A stretch of 64,000 bases of DNA from NCBI RefSeq assembly GCF_958405655.1, contig NZ_CATYWO010000001.1:434001-498000 (forward strand), written 5' to 3'. This DNA is from Ralstonia condita. Lineage in GTDB: Bacteria > Pseudomonadota > Gammaproteobacteria > Burkholderiales > Burkholderiaceae. The notes beneath the pieces were generated by a model. It made no database searches. It saw only the letters and a program-made list of their open reading frames with translations, and was not told the origin of the DNA. Below, piece by piece: positions 57,201 through 64,000 of the stretch. How positions within the stretch are numbered: the first letter of the stretch is position 1; every line of letters begins with the position of its first letter. The position numbers and the translations under genes were made by a program.

Positions 57201-57359
57201 AGCGGGCCGGGGTCGGAAATTCAGCGCCCGCTGGCGATTGTCGTATCGGGCGGGCTGGTGTCGTCGACGGCGCTCACGCTGCTCCTGCTGCCCCTGCTGT
57301 TTGAACGTTTTGGTATGCCCCGGTCCCGTGCGGCGGCCGGGCAGGGAGATTCGCAATGA
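54246..57359 (+). CDS. Heavy-metal-type RND efflux pump (CzcA/CusA family)
   Basis: A 1037-residue inner-membrane proton-driven pump. It opens with MLPRLIEFSLRQRVLVLIAA and NLPIDAFPDISPTQVKVVLK, typical of the CzcA/CusA family. TM4 holds LAIALGMLVDAAVVVVENIE: the Asp and Glu needed for proton relay are present, but the third acidic position (Asp402 in CzcA) reads Ala, as in CusA. The porter region (DPMGLNETDTFLVLKPKDQW) lacks the methionine pattern of CusA and looks CzcA-like. Metal cannot be assigned from this mix. The ATG overlaps the adaptor stop, and its own stop overlaps the next ATG. Confidence 0.92.
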   Translation: MLPRLIEFSLRQRVLVLIAAGVLAAAGVWAYLNLPIDAFPDISPTQVKVVLKVPGMTPEEVEQRVSTPIEQELLGLPHKTIVRSVSKYGISDVTVDFEEGVDVYWARQQVSERLAGLARDLPSTAVGGLAPITTPLGEMFMFTVEGDGYSLAERRRVLDWVIRPALRTVAGVADVNALGGEVRSYEVTPDPARLRARGVTLEQLRQALDTNNRNDGAGRLDRGDEHWVVRVEGGIRGLDDLRAIVVVPAQSLTSAPAVTVGDVATVRLGEATRNGAVSKDGNGEAVEGLVLGLRGSDARKLVEAVQARLDALGPELPKGMSTHVFYNRGELVTRAANTVVRALVEASVLVVVTLYLFLGGVRAALVVAATLPLSMLATFLLMRYVGLTANLMSLGGLAIALGMLVDAAVVVVENIETAMARAKDHKTDPALRGAVIRHAVATVAVPMLSGVSIIAIVFLPLLSLQGLEGKLFGPVALTIVLALASSVVIAFTVVPALASILLLAHADESPWLMRKVAAGFARMQDWTTTHRRIVFGVAGAALALAVVLYMSVGKTFMPTMDEGDLIVQLQKAPSVSLAASLDLDQRVQQALLKEVPEIRSIVARSGSDDLGLDPMGLNETDTFLVLKPKDQWRGSKEDIAVAIRHVMERFPGVIYGFTQPIEMRVSEMLTGTRGDVAIKLFGSDLAAIDTAAQAIAAKIRTIPGAAEVIAPSNSGVQYLKVSLDRAAVGQAGFSGDALQAQLRALIEGDRIGVVPEGIVRTPLILRGGAGLRRAPENLTNLLVTAPDGKVWPLTTLAHIERVDGPVRINHEDGARFAVIQANVEGRDLAGFVQEAQAAVSSLSTLPKGLRVVWGGQFENQQRAAARLALVVPLALGAIFLLLMLTFRSVRQAVLVVANIPFALVGGIAALRMSGEYLSVPASVGFIALLGIAVLNGVVLVSHFNTLLESGLSMAETVRAGVRDRLRPVLMTACITALGMIPLLLASGPGSEIQRPLAIVVSGGLVSSTALTLLLLPLLFERFGMPRSRAAAGQGDSQ

Positions 57360-58612
57360 GGTTGGACATGATTCGCAGTATGTTGGCCTGCGCCAGCGCG
57401 CTGCTGCTGTGGAGCGCTACGGCGTGGGCGCAGCCCACCCCAGGCTACCTGCCTGTCGAGAGCGCGGTGCGCGAGGCGGTCGCGCAGTCGCCAGACGTGA
57501 TGGCAGCCGAAGCCCGCCGCGATGCCACGTTGGCCCGTGCGGAAGGCATTCGCGCCGGGACCGCCGAAACCGTGGTGCGGGCGATCGGTCAGGGGCGGCA
57601 GGTTCGCGACCCTGCCGAGCGCCATGCCGAAGGGCAGATCGCCGTGGAGCGGCCGTTGCGGTTATGGGGCAAGGCGCAAGCCGACGGGCAGCTTGCCGAT
57701 GCGGCGGCCGAGGCGGGCCAGCTTGCGGTGAAGGATGCGCGCCACGAGGCATCGCGGCAGATCCTGTCGTTGTGGTTTGCTGCCGTGCGGGCCGGGCAGG
57801 CGCGCCGGGCCGCCGAAGAGAACGCCCAGGCCGCTGCCGAGCTATCGGCGCTGACGGCCAGGCGCGTCCAGCTGGGCGACGCTGCGCGCCTGGATGGCGA
57901 ACTGGCTGCCGCCGACCATGCGCGCATGCAGGCTGCACTGGCGGTGGCTTCGGCGGCAGAGCAGGCGGCGCAGGCAGAACTGCAGGCCCGTTTTCCAGGA
58001 CTTGGCGGTCCTGCCCTGGCCGCCGACACGGCACTGCCGGCGGTGCCGCAAGACCCGCCCGAGCAACTGCGCACCGAGTACATCCGCGACAGTCACGAAT
58101 ATCGGCTCGCCATGGCGGAAGAAGCGCAGGCGCTGCAACAAGCCAAGCGCGCCGACCTGGAGCGCCGCCCGGATCCGACCGTCGGCATGTTCGTCACCGT
58201 GGAGCGCGGCGGTGCGGAGCGCATCATGGGCGTCAGCGTGGCCATGCCGCTGGGGTCGGCGCATCGCCGCTCAGCCGCCACGGCGGCAGCGGCCGACGCA
58301 GAAGCCGCCGCACGCCGCAGGCTGGGTGCGGAACGCAGGCTGGGCGCGGAGTTCGATGTGTTGTACCGTAACCTGCAAGGCAGGCGGGCGACCGCACAAG
58401 CGCAACGCGAAGCGGCTATGTTGCAGAAGAGCGCGTCGGACCGCGCAACCCGGGCGTACCGCGCCGGCGAAACCGGCCTGGCCGAACTGCTCGCAGCGCG
58501 CCGCGGCCTGGCCGATGCGCTGCTTGCCGAGCGGCTCGCTCGGGTGGATGTGCTGGAGGCCGACAGCCGTCTCCAGCTCGACCTGCACCGGATGTGGGAT
58601 TTCGATGATTGA
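57356..58612 (+). CDS. TolC-family outer-membrane factor (CzcC-like)
   Basis: A 418-residue outer-membrane efflux protein with a signal peptide ending at TAWAQ. It has the usual duplicated helical repeats with Ala, Gln and Arg-rich coiled coils, including VESAVREAVAQSPDVMAAEARRDATLARAEGIRAG-type helices and the segment RPDPTVGMFVTVERGG. It completes the tripartite pump with the two genes before it, overlapping the pump stop by four bases (ATGA). It is likely the exit channel for the same metal. Confidence 0.88.
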   Translation: MRLDMIRSMLACASALLLWSATAWAQPTPGYLPVESAVREAVAQSPDVMAAEARRDATLARAEGIRAGTAETVVRAIGQGRQVRDPAERHAEGQIAVERPLRLWGKAQADGQLADAAAEAGQLAVKDARHEASRQILSLWFAAVRAGQARRAAEENAQAAAELSALTARRVQLGDAARLDGELAAADHARMQAALAVASAAEQAAQAELQARFPGLGGPALAADTALPAVPQDPPEQLRTEYIRDSHEYRLAMAEEAQALQQAKRADLERRPDPTVGMFVTVERGGAERIMGVSVAMPLGSAHRRSAATAAAADAEAAARRRLGAERRLGAEFDVLYRNLQGRRATAQAQREAAMLQKSASDRATRAYRAGETGLAELLAARRGLADALLAERLARVDVLEADSRLQLDLHRMWDFDD

Positions 58613-58719
58613 GCTGGCGTGTGATCTGACTCATCCCTGTGGTTAGATGGCGGCCAACCTGACGAACAATGCCGTCGCCCGAGTGACGGCGCAATGCATG
58701 GACCCAACCCCGATGAACG

Positions 58720-59652
58720 ATGCGACAACCTGACGAAATCGCCCCTGAGGCCACCCCCGATCCGGATGACGAAGACAGCACGGCCAAGCAGGCGGCCGGA
58801 CGGCGCAGCACGCTGGTCAGTGTTGCCGTGAACCTGGGCTTGACCGCTGCCCAGGTGGCAGCGGGCGTGCTTGCCGGTTCCCAGGCGCTGATCGCCGACG
58901 CCATCCATTCATTGTCCGATCTGATCTCGGACTTTGTTGTGCTCTTCGCCAGCCACCATAGCCAGAAAGGTCCGGACGCTACCCATCAATACGGCCATCA
59001 ACGCTTCGAGAACGCGGCTTCGCTGGTGCTCGGCCTGTTGCTGCTCGCGGTGGGCGTGGGGATGCTCTGGAACGCCGTGCTCAAGCTCGAGCACCCGGAA
59101 GTCATCCAGCCGGTGAAGCTGATCGCGCTGTGGGTTGCGCTGGGCGCGCTGGCGGCCAAGGAGCTGCTCTTCCGCTACATGCTGGCGGTTGCGGAGCGCG
59201 TCCGCTCCAGCATGCTGGTGGCCAATGCATGGCATGCGCGCTCGGATGCCGCGTCGTCGCTGGTAGTGGCGCTCGGCATCACGGGCAATGTGTTCGGCTA
59301 CCGGCTGCTGGATCCGGTCGCTGCCCTGATCGTCGGCCTGATGGTCACCCGCATGGGCTGGCAGTTCGGCTGGCACGCATTGCACGACCTCATGGACCGT
59401 TCCGTCGACGAGGAGACGGTCCGGGCGATCCACCAGACCATGCAGGACACGCCGGGTGTGCGCGGCGTGCATGACGTCAAGACGCGCCGGATGGGGGACA
59501 TGATCCTGGTGGACGTTCACCTGGAAGTCGATGCCCTGGCGAGCGTGCGGGACGGCCACGACATTGCGCTGGAAGCGCGGCGCCGCGTCATGCTGCGGCG
59601 CGATGTGCTGAACGTCATGACCCACGTCGATCCCGTCGATGTCACGGCCTGA
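58720..59652 (+). CDS. Cation diffusion facilitator (CDF) metal exporter
   Basis: A 310-residue CDF protein with an acidic N-terminal stretch (PDPDDEDSTAK), six membrane helices and a C-terminal cytoplasmic domain that dimerises. The transport site has ADAIHSLSD in helix 2 and HARSDAASS in helix 5. Such proteins move Zn(II), Fe(II), Co(II), Ni(II) or Mn(II) out of the cell in exchange for protons; FieF-type is likely. The ATG lacks a clear ribosome binding site. It lies 107 bp after the RND operon. Confidence 0.93.
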   Translation: MRQPDEIAPEATPDPDDEDSTAKQAAGRRSTLVSVAVNLGLTAAQVAAGVLAGSQALIADAIHSLSDLISDFVVLFASHHSQKGPDATHQYGHQRFENAASLVLGLLLLAVGVGMLWNAVLKLEHPEVIQPVKLIALWVALGALAAKELLFRYMLAVAERVRSSMLVANAWHARSDAASSLVVALGITGNVFGYRLLDPVAALIVGLMVTRMGWQFGWHALHDLMDRSVDEETVRAIHQTMQDTPGVRGVHDVKTRRMGDMILVDVHLEVDALASVRDGHDIALEARRRVMLRRDVLNVMTHVDPVDVTA

Positions 59653-59782
59653 CGGCCGGGGTCGCCGTGACTCTTTGTTGTTGCGGCGACGGCCTGGCGG
59701 CCGTCGTCCGTCAATGCGGCGCGCGTGCAACCACACGCGCATCGCCCTGTTTCCTTAACTGATCTTTTGATTGGATAGCACC

Positions 59783-60307
59783 ATGCATTCCGAACCGAAA
59801 TACCCGCTGGTCATGCGGTCCCTGCACTGGCTCGTGCTGCTGGCGGTCACGATCGCCGTCGCGTCGATCGAGATCCACGATTTCTTTCCCAAGGGCAGCG
59901 CCGCGCGCGATGCGGTGTTCGTGATCCACCAGACCGCGGGGCTGTCCGTGCTCGCCTTGATGGTGCTGCGCGTGCTCGCCCGCTGGAGCACGCAGGCGCT
60001 GCCGCCGGTGCCGGGCTCGCTGCTGCTGCAGCGCGCGGCGCGGCTCACGCACGGTGCGCTCTACGTGCTGATGGTCGGGATGCCCATCCTCGGCGTGTTG
60101 GCCCTCGCCTGGGCGGGCAAGCCGATTCAGCCGTTTGGCATGACCCTGTCGCTGCCGCTTGCGCAGGACAAGCCGCTGGGGAGCCTGCTCAAGGAGGTGC
60201 ATGAGTCGGGCGCCACGGTCGTCTACATCGTGGTGGGGTTGCATGCCGCGGCGGCACTGTGGCACGAGTTCATCCTGAAAGACCGGCTGCTGCGACGCAT
60301 GCTCTGA
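59783..60307 (+). CDS. Cytochrome b561-type membrane protein
   Basis: A 174-residue protein with four membrane helices and conserved His residues suited to two b hemes (MRSLHWLVLL, VFVIHQTAGL, RLTHGALYVLM, VVGLHAAAALWHEF). It belongs to the cytochrome b561/CybB family of di-heme membrane electron carriers. The ATG at 59783 is chosen; an upstream TTG at 59771 is an alternative. Its place between metal exporters suggests a redox role in this block, possibly for iron, but this is not proven. Confidence 0.88.
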   Translation: MHSEPKYPLVMRSLHWLVLLAVTIAVASIEIHDFFPKGSAARDAVFVIHQTAGLSVLALMVLRVLARWSTQALPPVPGSLLLQRAARLTHGALYVLMVGMPILGVLALAWAGKPIQPFGMTLSLPLAQDKPLGSLLKEVHESGATVVYIVVGLHAAAALWHEFILKDRLLRRML

Positions 60308-60341
60308 CTTCTCGGCACGTCGTTCTGACACGAGACTGCGC

Positions 60342-62633
60342 ATGTTTTCCAGGCGCCTGCTTCCCAATCTTGCGCTGCTGGCGCTGTCGGCACTGACGCT
60401 GGCGGCAGGCCTGTGGGCGCGTCACGTTGGCGCCGACGCGCTGGCCAGGCAGCTTTGGCTGGTCGGCGTCATTCCGAACTGGCTTGCCCTGGCGGTGACG
60501 ATCGTTCGGTCATTGATGCGACGGCAGGTGGGCATCGATGTCCTGGCCGTGTTATCGATGAGCTTCGCGCTGCTGTCGGGCGCAGTGCTGGTGGCTGCGG
60601 TCATCGCATTGATGCTCGCCAGCGGGCGCGCGCTCGAAGACTTTGCCCAGGCGCGCGCGCAGCAGGAGATGACGGCGCTGCTGGGCCACGCGCCCAAGCG
60701 GGCCAATCGCTTCGCGGACGGGCAGTGGCATCAGGTCGGTCTGGACGAGGTGCAGCCGGGCGACCGGTTGCTGGTGCGGCACGGCGAAGTCGTCCCGGTG
60801 GACGGCACGCTCTCGCAGCCGGCCGATCTGGATGAATCCACGTTGACCGGAGAGTCCATCGCAAGGCATCGCCCGGTCGCCGATGCGGTGTGCAGTGGCG
60901 TCCTCAATATTGGCGCGGCGTTCGAGATGGTGGCGGCTGCGTCCGCCGAGAACAGCACCTTCGCGGGCGTTGTCCGGCTGGTCAGTGCGGCGCAGGCTGA
61001 GCGCAGCCCGTCCGTGCGCCTAGCCGATCGCTATGCCTTGGTGTTCGTGGGCGTCACCGTCGTCCTGGCCGGGGCGAGTTGGATACTCACCGGCAATGCC
61101 GAACGTGCCCTTGCCGTACTGGTGGTGGCGACACCGTGTCCGCTGCTGCTGGCGGTGCCCGTGGCGATTGTCTCTGGCTTGTCGCGGTGCGCGCGCCGCG
61201 GCGTGCTGGTCAAAGGCGGGGCGGCGCTCGAGAGGCTGGCTGTGGCGGATACGCTGTTCTTCGACAAGACCGGCACGCTCACCAGCGGGTACGCCAGACT
61301 GGTCGACATCGCGTGTGACCATCGCTATCAAGCGGATGCGGTGCTGGGCCTCGCCGCATCGTTGGCGCAGGCATCGAACCATGTCGTGGCCGAGTCGGTC
61401 GTCAAGGCTGCCCGCGAGCGGGGTGTCGCGCTGCAACTGCCGAGCGGGATCATCGAAAGCCCCGGCGCGGGCGTCCGGGGGCGCGTCGGTGATCACGTCG
61501 TCTCCATCGGCAGCCTGTCGCACGTCCTGGGGCAGGGCGACGCGCCTGCCTGGAGCCAAGGTTTCATCAAGCGTGTGAATTATGCAGGGGCATCGGCCGT
61601 GTTCATCGGGGTGGACGGCGAGCTTGTCGGCGGGTTGCAGCTGATCGACCGCGTTCGTCTCGAGACCCCCCGCGCTTTGCGCCTGCTGCGCCGGGAGGGT
61701 ATCCGACGGCAGGCGATGCTGACCGGCGATCGTCTGGACGTCGCCGAATCCGTTGGCGCCATGTTGGGCGTCAGCGAGGTCTACGCAGCCTTGTCGCCGG
61801 CGGCCAAACTCGCGGCCATCCAGGGCGCTCGCGCTGCCGGCAACGTGATCATGGTCGGTGATGGCATCAACGATGCGCCGGCGCTCGCCGCCGCGGACAT
61901 CGGCGTCGCGATGGGCGCGCGGGGCGCCGCGGCGTCTTCCGAAGCGGCCGACGTTGTCCTGCTGGTCGATCGGCTGGACCGGCTCGTCGATGCCGTGCGG
62001 ATTGCCCGCCGTACCAGGCGTATCGCGCTGCAGAGCGTGACCATCGGCATGTCGCTGTCGCTCGCGGCCATGGTGGCGGCCGCCCTGGGCCATCTGCCGC
62101 CGCTGGCGGGCGCGATGCTGCAGGAAATCATTGACGTACTGGCCATCGGCAACGCCCTGCGCGTCTTGCGACCGGCCGCGACCGAGGCCGTGCGTTCATT
62201 GGCGGTCGACGATGTCGAGCGTCTCAAGGCCGAGCATGCGGAGCTGGAGCCCATCATGAACCGGATACGCACGGTGGCCGACGCGCTGCCGCATATGGAA
62301 GGCGCCGTCGCGAAGGCTGAACTGCTGGCCCTGGACCAGTCGCTGGCGGAAGTCCTGCTGCCGCATGAGCGCCGAGACGACACCCAGCTCTATCCCGACG
62401 TGGCCCGCCTGCTGGGTGGAGACGACCCGATGGCAGCCATGAGCGGCATGCACCGCGAGATCTTCCGCGTGACGACCCTCCTTGGCCGCATCGTCGCCGA
62501 CATCTCGGCCGACGGCCCCGAGCCTGTCGTCACGCAAGAGCTGCAGCGGTTGCTGTACGGGCTGGACGCCATCCTGCGCCTGCACTGCGCCCAGGAAGAC
62601 GAGTTGTTTCACGTGCTCGGTAAAGAGGCTTGA
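60342..62633 (+). CDS. P1B-type metal-transporting ATPase with C-terminal hemerythrin domain
   Basis: A 763-residue ATPase of the P1B-5 type. It has no N-terminal metal-binding domain. The membrane metal motif is T264-P-C-P267 in place of CPC, the phosphorylation site is D308-K-T-G-T, and LTGES and GDGINDAPAL are intact. The last 135 residues form a hemerythrin-like four-helix domain with LKAEHAEL, LPHERRDD, GMHREIF and LHCAQEDELF, which can hold a di-iron site. P1B-5 enzymes with this fusion, such as Nia of Sinorhizobium, have been linked to nickel and iron export. It follows the b561 gene by 34 bp. Confidence 0.93.
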   Translation: MFSRRLLPNLALLALSALTLAAGLWARHVGADALARQLWLVGVIPNWLALAVTIVRSLMRRQVGIDVLAVLSMSFALLSGAVLVAAVIALMLASGRALEDFAQARAQQEMTALLGHAPKRANRFADGQWHQVGLDEVQPGDRLLVRHGEVVPVDGTLSQPADLDESTLTGESIARHRPVADAVCSGVLNIGAAFEMVAAASAENSTFAGVVRLVSAAQAERSPSVRLADRYALVFVGVTVVLAGASWILTGNAERALAVLVVATPCPLLLAVPVAIVSGLSRCARRGVLVKGGAALERLAVADTLFFDKTGTLTSGYARLVDIACDHRYQADAVLGLAASLAQASNHVVAESVVKAARERGVALQLPSGIIESPGAGVRGRVGDHVVSIGSLSHVLGQGDAPAWSQGFIKRVNYAGASAVFIGVDGELVGGLQLIDRVRLETPRALRLLRREGIRRQAMLTGDRLDVAESVGAMLGVSEVYAALSPAAKLAAIQGARAAGNVIMVGDGINDAPALAAADIGVAMGARGAAASSEAADVVLLVDRLDRLVDAVRIARRTRRIALQSVTIGMSLSLAAMVAAALGHLPPLAGAMLQEIIDVLAIGNALRVLRPAATEAVRSLAVDDVERLKAEHAELEPIMNRIRTVADALPHMEGAVAKAELLALDQSLAEVLLPHERRDDTQLYPDVARLLGGDDPMAAMSGMHREIFRVTTLLGRIVADISADGPEPVVTQELQRLLYGLDAILRLHCAQEDELFHVLGKEA

Positions 62634-62638
62634 GCGTC

Positions 62639-63292
62639 ATGACGAACCTGCTTGCGTTGTCCGCGACGGTTTTCCTGCTGAACATGATGCCGGCGTTCGC
62701 ACCGCCGACCTGGATGGTGATGTCGTGGATCGGTTTCGCTCGGCCCGAGGCCAATCCGGTGCTCCTGGCGGGGGTGGCGGCTTGCGCAGCCACGGCGGGC
62801 CGCCTTGTCCTGGCACGATTGTCATGCGCGCTCGTCCGCAACCGCTGGATGCGCGACGCCGACCGGCAGAACATCAATGTGGTCCGCGCCTGGCTGGAGC
62901 AGCGCAAGGGCATGACGGCCGGGCTGATGCTTGCTTATGCGTTCAGCCCATTCCCCTCCAACTACGTCTTCATCGCGTACGGCCTGACCGGCATGCGGTT
63001 ATGGCTGATCGGGCTGCCTTTCTTCTTCGGCCGCTGGGTGAGCTACCTCACCTGGACACACATCGCACAGATCGGCGCGCGGTATCTGGATGAAGAGTCG
63101 GAGATCGACGGCGCCTACATGGGCGTGTATTTCGTGGTGTCCCAGTTGGCGTTCCTCGGCCTGGTGTACGGCTTCGCAAAAGTCGATTGGCAGCACTTCC
63201 TGCGAACGAAGCGCCTGCGCTGGCGGCGTGCGGGGCGGACGGCGTCGGATGCCAAGGATGCTAAGGATGCCCGCGGCGAGACGCGGCAATAA
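62639..63292 (+). CDS. Hypothetical integral membrane protein
   Basis: A 217-residue protein with four or five predicted membrane helices and a basic C-terminal tail ending in repeated Asp-Ala-Lys. I do not recognise a family with confidence; the layout is faintly like DedA/TVP38 proteins (FSPFPSNYVFIAYGLTGM). The ATG at 62639 lies five bases after the ATPase stop, so it is translated from the same message. Coupling suggests a function with the metal ATPase. The C-terminal repeat (KDAKDAR) comes from a short imperfect tandem repeat. Confidence 0.75.
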   Translation: MTNLLALSATVFLLNMMPAFAPPTWMVMSWIGFARPEANPVLLAGVAACAATAGRLVLARLSCALVRNRWMRDADRQNINVVRAWLEQRKGMTAGLMLAYAFSPFPSNYVFIAYGLTGMRLWLIGLPFFFGRWVSYLTWTHIAQIGARYLDEESEIDGAYMGVYFVVSQLAFLGLVYGFAKVDWQHFLRTKRLRWRRAGRTASDAKDAKDARGETRQ

Positions 63293-63337
63293 CCCGGCGC
63301 AGGCATTGCCGCCGGGGTCCGCCCGCGAGCGCTCCCG

Positions 63338-63808
63338 CTATTCCGGCGAAACGTGCTTCGCCTGCGGGATCGGGTTGACGTTGCCGTCGAAATGCGCCCC
63401 CCCGGAGAGCTCTGAAATGTGATGGATCTTCGGGTCACGATGCCCATCGACGTGCGCGTCGTGCGGATCGATGAACGACATCGCCGTGCGACGGCGCAGC
63501 AGATGGGGATCACGCGGTTGCGCCTGCGACTCGCGCCACAGTTCCGCCGTGAACTTGAGCCCGGCGCGCAGCGCGTGCGCGCTTTCCTGTTTGCCCTTGC
63601 GCTGGTCCGAGACGCGCTCGATGCCCTTCTTGACGACCTCTTCCAGGAAGGTCAGGCGGGCGCGGTAGTAGTCGGCATGCATCTGCGCGTCAAGCACGCG
63701 CTGTTCCGCTTGATACAGCTCCATGCGCAGCTCGTTGAGCGCCCGTTCGGCCTGCTTTTCGGGAGAGGGTGCGTGATTCAAAGCCCAGTTTGCAATCCAC
63801 CGCAACAT
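63338..63808 (-). CDS. Hypothetical coiled-coil protein (156 aa)
   Basis: I do not recognise this protein. It starts MLRWIANWALNHAPSPEKQAER and continues with a charged helical segment (residues about 20-75, rich in Glu, Arg, Ala and Leu), suggesting a coiled coil. The C-terminal half is polar with several His residues (DPHDAHVDGHRDPKIHH). The ATG at 63808 follows AGGAGGGCCTCACC. It runs convergent to the membrane protein gene. The 192 bp after its start, up to the window edge, hold nothing I can name. Confidence 0.65.
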   Translation of the reverse strand: MLRWIANWALNHAPSPEKQAERALNELRMELYQAEQRVLDAQMHADYYRARLTFLEEVVKKGIERVSDQRKGKQESAHALRAGLKFTAELWRESQAQPRDPHLLRRRTAMSFIDPHDAHVDGHRDPKIHHISELSGGAHFDGNVNPIPQAKHVSPE

Positions 63809-64000
63809 GGTGAGGCCCTCCTGTCGTGCTGGCGTCAGCCGATATGCTGGCGACACCAGTCATTGAGCGCGCGTTGATCAGCATTGATCACTGCCTACGA
63901 AACAGACTAGCAAAAAATTCGGGCGGCTTGCGCACACGCGCGGCTGCGCCTGTTGCGAAAAGGAAGCATGGTCCATTTGGGTGAGATGCACGCCCCTGAA

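Overview
The window comes from a GC-rich betaproteobacterium, most likely a Ralstonia species. This genus call is inference from gene content: ppc next to hemC-hemDX-hemY, a fused HemD/HemX, Burkholderiales-type trimeric porins, a fused QuiC, and many genes starting just after a TACAAT/TATAAT-like -10 box. No insertion sequence, prophage, integrase or CRISPR array was seen.

Positions 1-24.6 kb are mostly housekeeping. They hold ppc (partial), the heme genes hemC-hemDX-hemY, an ALDH/SDR/MFS catabolic operon, ppa, nadE-methyltransferase-PII, a TRIC-type channel, a Smr protein, trxB, ftsK, lolA, rarA, serS, a tRNA-Ser(CGA) with its terminator, and an AI-2E family exporter.

Positions 24.6-32.3 kb form an aromatic/hydroaromatic block. 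It contains 4-hydroxyphenylpyruvate dioxygenase, a Bcr-type exporter, a shikimate/quinate dehydrogenase-like enzyme, a shikimate-type symporter, an IclR (PcaR/PobR-like) regulator and a divergent QuiC fusion (3-dehydroshikimate dehydratase plus an HPPD-like domain). Near-identical 15-bp operator-like sites lie in front of both the transporter operon and the regulator/quiC pair. Two porins follow.

Positions 33.5-52.4 kb are the most interesting part: a complete periplasmic PQQ-dependent alcohol oxidation module. It includes a PQQ alcohol dehydrogenase with the Asp-Phe-Asp lanthanide signature, two c-type cytochromes (one PedF/ExaB-like), an acetaldehyde dehydrogenase, a periplasmic binding protein, a SoxYZ-like carrier with two metallo-beta-lactamase-fold proteins, a TonB-dependent receptor, pqqABCDE, a prolyl-aminopeptidase-like hydrolase and an AcoR-type sigma-54 activator. 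I find five sigma-54 (-24/-12) boxes here. At three of the intergenic regions there are paired 17-bp sites of the form TGTTGC-N5-GGAGCA. Together these suggest one sigma-54 regulon tying the alcohol dehydrogenase, aldehyde dehydrogenase, relay proteins, cytochrome and a porin to the local activator.

Positions 52.4-63.8 kb are a metal-efflux block. It has a CzcBAC-like RND tripartite pump, a CDF exporter, a cytochrome b561-type protein, a P1B-type ATPase with a TPCP motif and a C-terminal hemerythrin domain, and membrane or hypothetical proteins.
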